Below, piece after piece: positions 8,802-17,311 of a DNA stretch of 64,000 nt. How positions within the stretch are numbered: position 1 is the stretch's first letter; each line of letters begins with the position of its first letter. Under the pieces are notes generated by a model. That model saw only the letters and a program-made list of their open reading frames with translations, did not search any database and was not told where the DNA came from. This DNA comes from Crocinitomix sp. (GTDB lineage: Bacteria > Bacteroidota > Bacteroidia > Flavobacteriales_D > Crocinitomicaceae), in NCBI GenBank assembly GCA_013138735.1, contig WTCE01000098.1, positions 1 to 64,000 on the forward strand. The letters are read 5' to 3'. The position numbers and the translations under genes were made by a program.

Positions 8802-9425
8802 ATGCGGTTTTTATTTCCTTTTTTACTTTTATTTCTAATCGTTTCATGTGATGATTCTCAAGAACCGAGTCTTCCAGATTCCTTCCATGTCCCTGATAAT
8901 AATACCGATTTAAGTGACACAACGAGTGATAGTGTTTTAGACGATAATGTTTTGGTCTCTCCTGAAGAAATCACCTACCCAACACAAGATACTTTCTATT
9001 ATAAAACAGGGGAGATTAATCGAATCATTTATTATCCGGAAGTAGGGGACGAATACACGTATACTTATTATTATAAAAGTGGCGGTATTAAACAGACAGG
9101 TAAGCAAGGAGATCTTTTTGCGTGCGGTGGAGCAGTTGATACTTCTCGTTTTTACGACTTGGAAGGGGACTTGGAAAGTGAAACAGTTTTCACCAATTGG
9201 CTAGCTGATGATGAAGGAGGTTGTCATGCAACGCGCATAGTTATGTCAAATATTAACTATTACAAAAGCGGCAAAATTAAGTCAACAGGGCAGATCGAAA
9301 CCTGTTATGAATGTGACGAATGCCCTTGTGGCAAATGGGAGTTTTTTGACGAGTCAGGTAACCTCACAAAAACGGAAGACCATGGCGATTGCTTTGATAG
9401 TAAATTAGGTTGTTTGGAAGATTAA
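8802..9425 (+). CDS. lipoprotein with MORN-like (YwqK-type) repeats
   Basis: ATG 8802 gives a clean signal peptide with lipobox FLIVSC (Cys16); a TTG at 8787 is also in frame but less likely. After a linker rich in Asp, Ser and Pro come repeats of the MORN_2 type: FYYKTGEINRIIY, YYYKSGGIKQTGK, NYYKSGKIKSTGQ and KWEFFDESGNLTK. Six Cys residues lie in the second half, including CYECDECPC. It lies 18 bp after the feo operon and may be co-transcribed with it. Function is unknown. Confidence 0.75.
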   Translation: MRFLFPFLLLFLIVSCDDSQEPSLPDSFHVPDNNTDLSDTTSDSVLDDNVLVSPEEITYPTQDTFYYKTGEINRIIYYPEVGDEYTYTYYYKSGGIKQTGKQGDLFACGGAVDTSRFYDLEGDLESETVFTNWLADDEGGCHATRIVMSNINYYKSGKIKSTGQIETCYECDECPCGKWEFFDESGNLTKTEDHGDCFDSKLGCLED

Positions 9426-9469
9426 TTTTTTTGGATAATAGTACCTATAAAAGTTACTGACTTTGCTCA

Positions 9470-9500
9470 TTGTTCCCTCATTCATATTTCATTACTTTTG
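9470..9500 (+). promoter_or_regulatory. -33/-7 promoter before the gene at 9525
   Basis: TTG at 9470-9472 and TACTTTTG at 9493-9500 are 20 bp apart, matching the Bacteroidota pattern of a -33 TTG-type box and a -7 TAnnTTTG box. Initiation a few bases later leaves a short leader before ATG 9525. Confidence 0.55.
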
Positions 9501-9524
9501 ATCTAAATAACTTAACTTATCATT

Positions 9525-9878
9525 ATGAAAAAATTTTTAATACTCCCTGTACTCTTAATCGTGTTGGCCTCTTGTAAGCCTACTAGATATGTTGGAAATT
9601 TTGGACAAATCAGTCAAACACAAGTCGTGTTATCAGAAGCCAACTTTAATAACTTAGGAAACTTCACTGGGATGGCTACAGAAAAAACCAATAAAGCTAA
9701 CATTAGAGATCAGCAAGGATTGGTTGCTTTGGCAAGACAAGATTTTCTTAAAAAGGCCAACGCCGCTGGAGTAACATTAAATGGAAGCAGAACACTTATC
9801 AATGTGAGTGTTGATGTTGTTAAAAACATGAAACGTGTAACAGTTAGTTTCACAGCTGACATCATTGAATTCAAATAA
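9525..9878 (+). CDS. small lipoprotein, DUF6567-like
   Basis: A 117-residue lipoprotein with lipobox IVLASC (Cys17). It continues with QTQVVLSEANFNNLGNFTG and ends with TLINVSVDVVKNMKRVTVSFTADIIEF. This layout (short lipoprotein, VxLsxxNF motif, ending in a beta hairpin) resembles the Bacteroidota family DUF6567 as remembered; the assignment was not tested. It has its own promoter and a strong terminator. Confidence 0.7.
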   Translation: MKKFLILPVLLIVLASCKPTRYVGNFGQISQTQVVLSEANFNNLGNFTGMATEKTNKANIRDQQGLVALARQDFLKKANAAGVTLNGSRTLINVSVDVVKNMKRVTVSFTADIIEFK

Positions 9879-9888
9879 ATAATTGCGA

Positions 9889-9929
9889 TTTAGATGATAG
9901 GTATTCCAATACTTATCATCTAATTTTTT
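9889..9929. terminator. terminator between convergent genes
   Basis: TTAGATGATAGGTATT pairs with AATACTTATCATCTAA with one G-T pair and a two-base loop, followed by TTTTTTT. It lies 11 bp after the plus-strand gene and may also serve the minus-strand gene ending at 9955. Confidence 0.85.
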
Positions 9930-9954
9930 TAGAAATTATTGATTCTTTAACGGG

Positions 9955-10308
9955 TTAAGCCTTACGGTAATTCCTTGCAATATGTACCATCCGTTTTTTT
10001 GCGTCTGGATCACTTGCGTCTCCATTATAATTTTCACCGTGATAAGTTTTTTCAATCAGGGATGAATCCACTCCATGTTTTATCAAATATTCAGCAGCTG
10101 CATTAACTCTTCTTTTAGACAAGTTTTGATTGTAGTTTTTATCTCCTTTTGGATCGGTAAACCCGCTTAAAGAAACAATTTGTTCAATTTTTTCTTGCCG
10201 CCCATTTGCGCCTATGACATCATCAATTACATCATCTAAAATTTCTAAGGCGGCAGGCGTCAATTCATAACTGTCAAAAGCAAAATAAATGGATTCATTT
10301 CGAACCAC
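9955..10308 (-). pseudogene. OmpA-like C-terminal domain, cut off from its N-terminal part by a stop codon
   Basis: The product carries an OmpA/MotB-type peptidoglycan-binding domain: YFAFDSYELTP, then SGFTDPKGDKNYNQNLSKRR and AAEYLIKHGV. It is in the same frame as the gene ending at 10342. Eleven codons reading PIETAPNNKPF join the TAA at 10342-10344 to the GTG at 10308, with no other stop. It has no signal peptide of its own, so it can only be exported as part of the upstream protein. It is probably the second half of one gene broken by a nonsense change. Confidence 0.75.
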
Positions 10309-10341
10309 AAAAGGTTTGTTATTTGGTGCTGTTTCGATAGG

Positions 10342-11181
10342 TTAGTTGCGTTGAGCGTCCATTGCTTTTGCTGGCTTATCGTTTATATGTGCCACTGCAA
10401 CATCCGTTTGTTCACCGCTCATGTATGGCGGAATATAAGGTGCCTGTTCTACAGAGATCGGACTGTAATTGTCCAGCGCAAAACCAAATTCATTGCGCAC
10501 ATCATTGCCACCACTTACTTGTTGTATTGGTCTAATTTCGATTAGGGTAAATCCAACCACAAAGTCGATATTAAAAGGCATTACTCCGCCATTATCTCCC
10601 AATATTCCAGCCCCGTATGTTTTGCCAATTGATCGAATTTCAATGGGGTCATTATTTATGGGGTTTAAAGGATAATCACTGGCTTTGGAATAACAATAAA
10701 TGTCATAGGCTTCAATGGTGTTTTCATGCCCATCTACATCCAATAAATCGGCACTGCAACCCATAACAGGCTTATTATAAAAGATGAATATAGAGGGCAA
10801 TACCTCACCCAATAAAATACCGGAGATAAAATGGCAGCCAACCCGTTCACGATTTGTCAATTCGGGATTGAGTGAAAATTTGGAATCGTTAATTTGATTA
10901 ATGCGCTCCGTTTCAATCGTTCGCCCTTCACAATCTAAATGCGATTCTGGCCCATAAAATCCACCTGTTAAAGAATTGTGCGCCACCTTTTGAATCCGCA
11001 AAGGAACCGTGTCATTAATGTCATGACCAATGTAAAACTGAATGCTATAGTCAGATTCTTCCAAAGTAATTTCTCCAACAGGATCTCCCGGTTTTAGGTT
11101 ATCCAAATTTTCGAAATCTACAACTTGGCTAAATACCAAGCCAGGAATGAAACAAAGAATAATTTTAAATAAATGGGTCAT
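10342..11181 (-). CDS. secreted protein, N-terminal part of a broken OmpA-family gene
   Basis: It has a signal peptide (cleavage near VFSQ, residue 19) and about 260 exported residues with no recognised domain, then ends at TAA 10342-10344. Reading past that stop in the same frame leads directly into an OmpA-like domain. An ancestral Gln codon CAA would give TAA by one C-to-T change and would restore a protein of about 407 residues. The truncated product would lack the peptidoglycan anchor. It lies 3 bp after crcB and is probably co-transcribed with it. Confidence 0.75.
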   Translation of the reverse strand: MTHLFKIILCFIPGLVFSQVVDFENLDNLKPGDPVGEITLEESDYSIQFYIGHDINDTVPLRIQKVAHNSLTGGFYGPESHLDCEGRTIETERINQINDSKFSLNPELTNRERVGCHFISGILLGEVLPSIFIFYNKPVMGCSADLLDVDGHENTIEAYDIYCYSKASDYPLNPINNDPIEIRSIGKTYGAGILGDNGGVMPFNIDFVVGFTLIEIRPIQQVSGGNDVRNEFGFALDNYSPISVEQAPYIPPYMSGEQTDVAVAHINDKPAKAMDAQRN

Positions 11182-11184
11182 AAT

Positions 11185-11559
11185 TTATACTTTAACCAAT
11201 ACCCACAGTATTGAAATCCCCAATATCACACTAATTAAGATATTGAATACGCCAAGCGCGAAAAGCCCGTCAGAAAATAGTTTAACCGTATCTAAACTAA
11301 AAGTTGAAAAGGTGGAGAATCCGCCACAAAAACCAATAATTATAAAGTATTTAATCCATTCGTTTTCTAACAAGCGATCCTTAAACACATAGAGTGTTAC
11401 ACCAAGAATAATACAGGCCAATGTATTCGCAATTAAGGTTCCCATTGGAAATTCACCGTCCGCATAATAATGCAAAGCCATTTTGCCAACACCATAACGC
11501 GCCAAACTACCGAGGCCGCCACCCATAAAAATTAACGCTATAACTGAAATACTACTCAT
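11185..11559 (-). CDS. crcB: CrcB/Fluc fluoride channel
   Basis: At 124 residues it has the standard Fluc length, with four hydrophobic helices. Signature motifs are present: GGGLGSLARYG near the N-terminus, GTLIANTLAC in helix 2, and GFCGGFSTFSTF in helix 3. The family forms dual-topology dimers that export fluoride. Its start overlaps the end of the PAP2 gene by 8 bp. No fluoride riboswitch was recognised upstream. Confidence 0.95.
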   Translation of the reverse strand: MSSISVIALIFMGGGLGSLARYGVGKMALHYYADGEFPMGTLIANTLACIILGVTLYVFKDRLLENEWIKYFIIIGFCGGFSTFSTFSLDTVKLFSDGLFALGVFNILISVILGISILWVLVKV

Positions 11560-12157
11560 TGATTTTTACGGTATTTAAGTTTTTGTAAGGATCGAACTTT
11601 AGGCTAATCCAATAAACAATGCCTGCAAATAACGAACCTAGCATAGCTCCACAAACTAAATCAGAAGGATAATGTACGCCTAAATAAATCCGTGTATAAG
11701 AAACAATAATGACCCATAAAAAGAGCAAGGACCATTTTTTATTAAAACGCCTTAAATGCAAATATGAAAATAGTGCTATGGACATGGCATTGGTCGCGTG
11801 CGAACTCACAAAACTGAACATTCCACCCCGGTATTCTTCTCCGTTAGGTTTAATAACCGTATGTACTAAATCTCCAATTTCAGTGTTATGCGTTGGTCTA
11901 TAGCGTTGAAATACTTCTTTAAATAATTCAACTGAAATGCGATCCGAAAGTAGGATGCATAAACCAATTCCGCCTAGCATAATCAAAGCCAAGCGCAATT
12001 TACCTTTTTTATAGGCGTAGTAAAGCACAAATGCAAATACAGGAATCATGAAAACAATTGAACTAAGCCACCACATCACAGGGTCTAACCAATCAGCATG
12101 CAAACCGTTTAAGGCTAAAAATAAATAACGATCAAATTGCTCGATTTGTTCAATCAT
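11552..12157 (-). CDS. PAP2-family membrane phosphatase
   Basis: A 201-residue integral membrane protein with the three PAP2 signature blocks: KEVFQRYRPTHN, FVSSHATNAMS (catalytic His), and GVHYPSDLVCG (second His). Such enzymes remove phosphate from lipid or undecaprenyl pyrophosphate at the outer face of the inner membrane. It is the first gene of the minus-strand group that includes crcB. The substrate cannot be told from sequence. Confidence 0.9.
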   Translation of the reverse strand: MIEQIEQFDRYLFLALNGLHADWLDPVMWWLSSIVFMIPVFAFVLYYAYKKGKLRLALIMLGGIGLCILLSDRISVELFKEVFQRYRPTHNTEIGDLVHTVIKPNGEEYRGGMFSFVSSHATNAMSIALFSYLHLRRFNKKWSLLFLWVIIVSYTRIYLGVHYPSDLVCGAMLGSLFAGIVYWISLKFDPYKNLNTVKINE

Positions 12158-12208
12158 AAAACGAAAGTAGTGAAAAACTTTGGCTTAGGACATTCTCAAT
12201 CAAATGGC

Positions 12209-12216
12209 TATTTTTG
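12209..12216 (+). promoter_or_regulatory. TAnnTTTG -7 element before the gene at 12246
   Basis: TATTTTTG matches the -7 consensus and lies downstream of an in-frame ATG at 12204. This supports ATG 12246, 30 bp downstream, as the true start of the next gene. A TTTG at 12179-12182 is 26 bp upstream, more than the usual spacing. Confidence 0.45.
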
Positions 12217-12245
12217 TTATATTCAAACATCCTAATCATAAGTGT

Positions 12246-13337
12246 ATGAAACACCTCTTTCTGGTTTTATTACTTGCATTGCAAGGTTCCTTATTCGCTA
12301 ATATGCGCGAACCCGTGGATCATGGTACAGTTGGGTCGCGTCCCTTCACGAGTAAATATGTCGATATTTTGCATGAAGAATTGAATATCGTAATTGATTC
12401 AAATTTCAAAACGGCTAGCTTTGAAGTGATTTATACCGTAAGTTCTGCCAAGGCTGGATCACAAATTCCATTACTGTTTTATGCCTCTGAATATTTAGAT
12501 GATTTTAAAGTTTTTTTAGATGGAAAAGCAGTTAACAATGTTGTGATCCCTAACTATGATGGAGAGCAGTCAGAGGCTTTTTTTGTTGACTACCCTTACT
12601 TTTTTGAGGAATATGGCGGCTCTTCGGGACCTTTAGATTTTAACAAAACAAGTCAGTATGAAACGTCCGTCACATTGAGTGATTTAATCTATTTTGAAGT
12701 AGCACTTTCAGAAGGGGAACATCAATTTAAGGTTACCTATTCAGCGCACAATTGGACCGATTTTTCTAATTCAATCAAGGCATATGACTTTCGATATTCT
12801 CTTTCTCCAGCCAATTATTGGAAATCATTTGGTGTATTGGATTTAACGATTGATGCATCTGCTTTTGATCAAACAATTGAAACCAATTTGGGCGAGCCAC
12901 AATCGGGTGATATTAATAATGTGGGATATTGGTCATTTGAAGGGATTCCCGTTTCGGTAATCGAAATTTCATTTCGCCCTGAAATTGGTTCAACAGCGCA
13001 ATTCTTTTTGAATTTAGGAGGTCTAAATTTAGCCTTAATCATAGGTTTTATATTTGCCGTATTTCACCTGGTTTGGATGCACAGTTACCGAAGAAATCAT
13101 CCTGATGCTAAATACTCAGTAGCTGTAATTGTAGGAGTGATTTTAGTGCCATTGATTTTTATTTTAACATGGATCTTTAGCTTTGATTTCTTTGCCTATT
13201 TAATTGGGCCAGATGCAAGTGATATCTCAGGTTACCGTTTCATGTCAATAATCGGTTATCCTATATTAATAATTCCTTACTTTTTAATTGCCTGGGGATT
13301 TGACAAAATCGATAAACGAAAATTGGCAAAGAAGTGA
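12246..13337 (+). CDS. secreted/membrane protein with three C-terminal helices
   Basis: ATG 12246 gives a signal peptide ending near GSLFA; an in-frame ATG at 12204 lies upstream of the likely promoter box. Residues 20-255 are a periplasmic beta-rich region (SFEVIYTV; YWSFEGIPVSVIEISF). Three membrane helices follow: LGGLNLALIIGFIFAVFHL, VAVIVGVILVPLIFILTWIF and IIGYPILIIPYFLIAWGF, ending in a basic tail. The family is not recognised. A large exported domain on a C-terminal helix bundle suggests an inner-membrane protein. Confidence 0.75.
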   Translation: MKHLFLVLLLALQGSLFANMREPVDHGTVGSRPFTSKYVDILHEELNIVIDSNFKTASFEVIYTVSSAKAGSQIPLLFYASEYLDDFKVFLDGKAVNNVVIPNYDGEQSEAFFVDYPYFFEEYGGSSGPLDFNKTSQYETSVTLSDLIYFEVALSEGEHQFKVTYSAHNWTDFSNSIKAYDFRYSLSPANYWKSFGVLDLTIDASAFDQTIETNLGEPQSGDINNVGYWSFEGIPVSVIEISFRPEIGSTAQFFLNLGGLNLALIIGFIFAVFHLVWMHSYRRNHPDAKYSVAVIVGVILVPLIFILTWIFSFDFFAYLIGPDASDISGYRFMSIIGYPILIIPYFLIAWGFDKIDKRKLAKK

Positions 13338-13460
13338 TAAAGTGATTCCTAAGAAAAATTGGATCAAATACGCTCAGCATCTAGCTTATTCAACAAAAAA
13401 TCAATAACTTGGTGTAGGAATAAGATGGATTCAATGATGAAATCTTGTATCAAATTTAAA

Positions 13461-14363
13461 ATGACTATTATGCATAAATTAATTATAGGATTATTAGGAT
13501 TGACTTTATTAGTTGCTTGTAAAAAGGATGAACCTGTTGAACCAGATCCACCAAAACTAAAGTTTTCAGTAGAATTTGATGAAACATTACCGCGCTTAGG
13601 AAACTTCGGCGAAGCGGTAACTGTTGCTCCTGGAAACGCCGCACAAAGTCCTAACATGAATGGTGTGAGCTTACATTATATTGAATTAGCTCCAAGCGGA
13701 TTGACTCCATTAACTGAAGGCGCAATTGTTTATGAAGGAGAGGAAACCCTTTTAGGAGGAGCTAAAGCTGTGGATTTTGATAAAGCAGGAACGTTTGCAC
13801 ATGGCGAAACAGTTCTTACCGTTGATCTTTCTACATTGCCTCCTGGAACTTATAAATGGATTAGAGCGTCATTGACCTATCAGAATTACGAAATAGATTA
13901 CCGTTACAATAATCCACCTTATGCAGATAATTTAGACTTAAAGGGGACCTTAGCTTCGTTTGTTGGCTATAATACATACATTTCTTCACATAAAGTGAAA
14001 GATTCAACTATTGTAGTCAATGATGATATGTTACAAGGTTATTGGGCTTTTGAAACAGGAGGAACAATCGGTGGCTTTACTTTTGGTGATGTGTTTGAAG
14101 GAGAAGGAGCTGGTGTAACCGTTGTAAATCCAATTAGTGATACAAGTCCAATTCCACCAGGATCTTGCGTTATTACAGGTGAGCTTGAAGCACCTTTGGT
14201 GATTACAGGAAACGAAACAGAGGATGTTGAAATTGTATTAGCGCTTTCAACGAATCAATCATTTGAGTGGGAAGAAGTTGTGGAAGACGGTAAATTTGAA
14301 CCCGGCGTTGGCGAAACTGTTGTCGACATGGGTTTAAGAGGTTTGCATCCGCGTAAGAAGTAA
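13461..14363 (+). CDS. lipoprotein of unknown function
   Basis: ATG 13461 or 13470 gives a signal peptide with lipobox LLVACKK (Cys20 from 13461). The frame is open further upstream, but that extension has no signal-like character. The mature protein is about 280 residues, beta-rich and acidic, with MNGVSLHYIELAPSGLTPL, then LPPGTYKWIRASLTY, a motif seen in DUF4382-like surface lipoproteins. Many Gly, Thr and Val residues suggest a beta-sandwich. It is likely at the outer membrane. Function unknown. Confidence 0.75.
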   Translation: MTIMHKLIIGLLGLTLLVACKKDEPVEPDPPKLKFSVEFDETLPRLGNFGEAVTVAPGNAAQSPNMNGVSLHYIELAPSGLTPLTEGAIVYEGEETLLGGAKAVDFDKAGTFAHGETVLTVDLSTLPPGTYKWIRASLTYQNYEIDYRYNNPPYADNLDLKGTLASFVGYNTYISSHKVKDSTIVVNDDMLQGYWAFETGGTIGGFTFGDVFEGEGAGVTVVNPISDTSPIPPGSCVITGELEAPLVITGNETEDVEIVLALSTNQSFEWEEVVEDGKFEPGVGETVVDMGLRGLHPRKK

Positions 14364-14628
14364 ACGCTAAGTTCTTTTAAAATCACTTCTGTATATTAAT
14401 TGAAGGAAACTTCTACTTCTTAATTCGACATTCCTTGTTCGAAATTCGATATTTTTTCGACGGAGTAACTCCCTCAAGGAAGTTGAGTTTAGATTTGCCG
14501 TAATTTACGGTAAATCAAAGGATTTGCATATTTGTTTTATGGAATAGTGATTGTGTATGCATCACTATGATTGAGGTTAATAATGAACCTTTTAAAGGTT
14601 GTATTGTACAGCTTAAAAACAAACAATT

Positions 14629-15549
14629 ATGATTTCCATTCCAGAACCGTGTAACGAAGATTTTACAAAAATGACACCCACTGAGCGTGGTGCTTTTTGT
14701 GGGAAATGTCAAATTGATACCTTCGATTTTCGCGATTTGTCAACTGCCGACATCAATAAGGCAATCTTGCAAAACAAAGGCCAACACTTATGTGGTCAGT
14801 TTAAAGGTTCACAGATTGACACTATGAATCAAGGATTCATGAACTGGAAAAATCAAAAGAAACAAACGTTTAGAAGTAAATTCGTTTTGGCTTTAGTCAT
14901 GGTTTTTGGTTTGACATTATTCAGTTGTAATTCGCAAGAGGAAAAAGCAATTGTTGAATTGCAAACTATGGAGTTATTCGCGAATCCAATAGATAAAGTA
15001 GCCTATATAAACGCCGTTCAAAATGAACAAGATTTAGATCTAGTTGATTTTGTGGATGAAATTGAAGTAATCGGATGTGAAGCGGCAATCCCAGGAAAGA
15101 TGGTGATGGAAGTGTTTAGTGAACCATTAGATCCTGAACTTTTTTATGAAGGAGAAGTTACTGCTGGAGTACCAGATTATCAGATAGCTGGTGGAATGGT
15201 AGCCCCTAATTACTGGGATTATTTGGAGGATACTCTTGTGGATTCCACCGAAGAATCGAATTTACCAGAAGTTACTGAAATTGATCCAGATTATTTTGAG
15301 GCCAAAGCTTATCCAAACCCAACGACAAGTGATGCAACAATTGCGCTAGATATTCACAAAGCAGGACAGTTTGAGGTCGTTTTATACGATATGTCTGGTC
15401 GTGAAGTGCAAACTATTTATTCGGGTGAATTGGTAGAAGGGCGCCAAAATTTTCAAGTCGAATTGGCGAAAGAAAATTCCGGAATGTATATCGTTAAAGT
15501 ATTGTCAAATGGACAAAATGAAACAGTTAAGATTCAGAAAGTAAACTAA
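14629..15549 (+). CDS. four-Cys N-terminal domain protein with internal lipobox and T9SS type A tail
   Basis: Residues 1-56 form a Cys domain with C8, C22, C25 and CG at 53-54 (PEPCNEDFTKM; GAFCGKC; DTFDFRDL; LCGQF). A hydrophobic segment follows at 83-97 and ends in a lipobox-like LFSC (Cys98). The last ~80 residues are a T9SS sorting domain (AYPNPTTSDATI; VLYDMSGREV; GMYIVKVLSNG). An export-like segment after a cytosolic-type domain is unusual. Two relatives lie at 61011 and 61660. The Cys domain may bind metal; that is inference. Confidence 0.8.
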   Translation: MISIPEPCNEDFTKMTPTERGAFCGKCQIDTFDFRDLSTADINKAILQNKGQHLCGQFKGSQIDTMNQGFMNWKNQKKQTFRSKFVLALVMVFGLTLFSCNSQEEKAIVELQTMELFANPIDKVAYINAVQNEQDLDLVDFVDEIEVIGCEAAIPGKMVMEVFSEPLDPELFYEGEVTAGVPDYQIAGGMVAPNYWDYLEDTLVDSTEESNLPEVTEIDPDYFEAKAYPNPTTSDATIALDIHKAGQFEVVLYDMSGREVQTIYSGELVEGRQNFQVELAKENSGMYIVKVLSNGQNETVKIQKVN

Positions 15550-15852
15550 AATCAAAGCTAAACTTGAGAGGTCATTCAATCTAGCGATAATAACTGTCGC
15601 TTCAACGAAGCACTGTAGCGTAACTCTTCGAGCTTCGCAGTAATTGGTTCCCAATAATTATAAGGATCGACAACTGGCTTTTATATTTTATCAGGTAAAA
15701 AGATCAGCGTTTATCTGCTTCATCAGCGTCATCCGTGTTCTATTGATTAAGCTTCACTTTATAGCTCGGCAAGTTTTGAACGCTTAAAGCTGTAAATCGG
15801 CTAATTGCAATTAATTCTTTAATTTAGTGGCATAATCTAAATTAATGCGAAA
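15550..15852. repeat. intergenic region with dispersed-repeat fragments
   Basis: From about 15697 to 15752 there is a copy of a repeat that starts AGATCAGCG and ends near GTGTTCTATTGATTAAGC; variants occur near 16681 and 31690. A weaker copy of a second repeat (CTTCGCAGTAATTGG) lies near 15632. No coding frame is seen. The promoter of the gene at 15853 should lie at the right end, but no consensus box is clear. Confidence 0.55.
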
Positions 15853-16572
15853 ATGCGAAGTTTAATATTGTTCATAGCTTTTCTGGGTTTCCAAAATGTT
15901 TGGTCGCAAGAATTGGTCGTTTCTGAAGAAATTTTAAGCGAATTAGAAACCGTACAAATTAAGTCAGACACAACAACATATACCTTTCGTGTTGCTTATC
16001 CTGATAATTATAATCCGGATAAAGAATATAAATGCTTTCTTGGATTATCTGGAGGTGACCAATCCATGAAGATTGTTAATTATTGTTACGCAGCATGGTT
16101 CAGAAGTGGTTATTTTAAAGAATACATCACTATTTTACCAGTTGTTGTTCCTGCTAACGATACCACCAACTTAAGAGATTATGGTACCCCCAAAATAGAA
16201 AATTTGTTAGATGTTATTAACGAAAATTTCCGATTAAAACCGCAATGGTTAATCGCCGGAACGTCTAACGGAGGAAATGCTGCGTTCAATTTTGTGGCCG
16301 GTTTCCCTAGTCATTTTGAAGGCGTTATTGTCGCCCCAGGAGAGGTTACAGCTGCAATGGAGCCTGGTGAGTTATGGAGTCATTTAAAAGTTATTATTGC
16401 CTACGGAACAGAAGATTCTAAATATTGGATTAAAGCGTCAAAGCGCTCTGCTAAACTGCTCAAAAAAGTCGTGAAATCTGTTCAACTTATTCCACTCAAA
16501 GGGCAAGGTCATATTTTACCTGTTGCCTTTAATGTCGATAAAATGTATGACCCGTATTTTTTGGGGAAGTAG
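15853..16572 (+). CDS. secreted alpha/beta-hydrolase (esterase-like)
   Basis: It has a signal peptide cleaved near VWSQ (residue 19) and a mature domain of about 220 residues. The nucleophile elbow is AGTSNGGNAA (GxSxGG), a likely acid lies in YGTEDSKYW, and the likely catalytic His is in KGQGHILP near the C-terminus. This layout is like PHB-depolymerase or enterochelin-esterase type hydrolases. The substrate is unknown. It stands alone between repeat-bearing gaps. Confidence 0.85.
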   Translation: MRSLILFIAFLGFQNVWSQELVVSEEILSELETVQIKSDTTTYTFRVAYPDNYNPDKEYKCFLGLSGGDQSMKIVNYCYAAWFRSGYFKEYITILPVVVPANDTTNLRDYGTPKIENLLDVINENFRLKPQWLIAGTSNGGNAAFNFVAGFPSHFEGVIVAPGEVTAAMEPGELWSHLKVIIAYGTEDSKYWIKASKRSAKLLKKVVKSVQLIPLKGQGHILPVAFNVDKMYDPYFLGK

Positions 16573-16740
16573 TCATTCATGAGTCACAATCCGCGTTCTA
16601 TTAACTAAACTTAATTCACATCCGCAAGCTCGGCTTCGCAGTGATTTGTAATCCTGCGACAACTAAGTTTTCATACCTTGCAAAAATCAGCGAATATCAG
16701 TCTTATCTGTGTCATCTACGTGCCATAAACTAACCCATGA
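16573..16740. repeat. intergenic composite repeat block
   Basis: The block holds TTCGCAGTGATTTGTAATCC (from 16635), shared with copies near 25864 and 31800, and then AAAAATCAGCGAATATCAG (from 16683) followed by GTCATCTACGTGCC, shared with 15697 and 31690. The two elements keep their order in some other blocks, so they may move or amplify as units. No coding frame is seen. Confidence 0.6.
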
Positions 16741-16790
16741 AATAAATTACCTCCAATTTTTCTTGCTATTTCGTTTAATTATATTTAATA

Positions 16791-16817
16791 TTGAAACATC
16801 AATAATTGATATATCAA
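16791..16817. promoter_or_regulatory. operator-like double 12-mer before marR
   Basis: TTGAAACATCAA (16791-16802), a TAA spacer and TTGATATATCAA (16806-16817) make a 27-bp motif ending 4 bp before the MarR start. The second box is a perfect palindrome. A near-identical arrangement precedes the next gene at 17271-17297. This suggests autoregulation by the MarR protein. Confidence 0.65.
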
Positions 16818-16821
16818 TCAA

Positions 16822-17250
16822 ATGAAGCGAATCGAAGAAGTCATATTATTCCAAATTGAACAAACAAGCAAAGCTTCTAAACAATATTCGCAACGTGAAT
16901 TTGATCGCTTAGGTATCTCAATTACAGTAGAACAATGGATTCTATTAAAAATTATTTCAGAATCCACAGATCTTACACAGAAAGAATTGGCACTAAAATC
17001 TTCACGTGATCCAGCTTCAATCACAAGAACCCTGGATTTATTACAAAAGAAGGAATACATCACCCGTGAAAAAGTACCGAATAATCGCCGGAGTTATTTT
17101 ATCTGTTTAACAAAAAAAGGTGCGAAATTCATCAATGAACACATGGGGGTAGTAAGTGCACAAAGAGAAAAAAGTGTGGAGGGCTTCACCCAAGAACAGC
17201 TAATTATACTAAGTAATATGCTCACACGAATTAGGCAAAACATGGAGTAG
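16822..17250 (+). CDS. MarR-family transcriptional regulator
   Basis: The 142-residue protein has the MarR winged-helix layout: an N-terminal helix, VEQWILLKII, TQKELALKS, the recognition helix DPASITRTLDLLQKKEYI, and the wing with REKVPNNRRSYFICLTKKG. It most likely binds as a dimer to the TTGA-N4-TCAA boxes found 4 bp before its own start and before the DOMON gene. Ligand unknown; this type often senses phenolics or oxidants. Confidence 0.94.
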   Translation: MKRIEEVILFQIEQTSKASKQYSQREFDRLGISITVEQWILLKIISESTDLTQKELALKSSRDPASITRTLDLLQKKEYITREKVPNNRRSYFICLTKKGAKFINEHMGVVSAQREKSVEGFTQEQLIILSNMLTRIRQNME

Positions 17251-17270
17251 AAAAAAATTTAGCTCTATTG

Positions 17271-17297
17271 TTGATATGTCAATAATTACAACATCAA
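17271..17297. promoter_or_regulatory. operator-like double 12-mer between marR and the DOMON gene
   Basis: TTGATATGTCAA (17271-17282), TAA, then TTACAACATCAA (17286-17297). It repeats the layout of the motif before marR with the same 3-bp spacer. It lies 14 bp before the DOMON gene, so the MarR protein probably controls both. Confidence 0.6.
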
Positions 17298-17311
17298 TTA
17301 AGTGAGGCGTT

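Noticed and set aside
13364-13657. 97-residue minus-strand frame over the start of the lipoprotein gene
   Set aside because: The plus-strand frame has a signal peptide and lipobox; the minus frame has no features.
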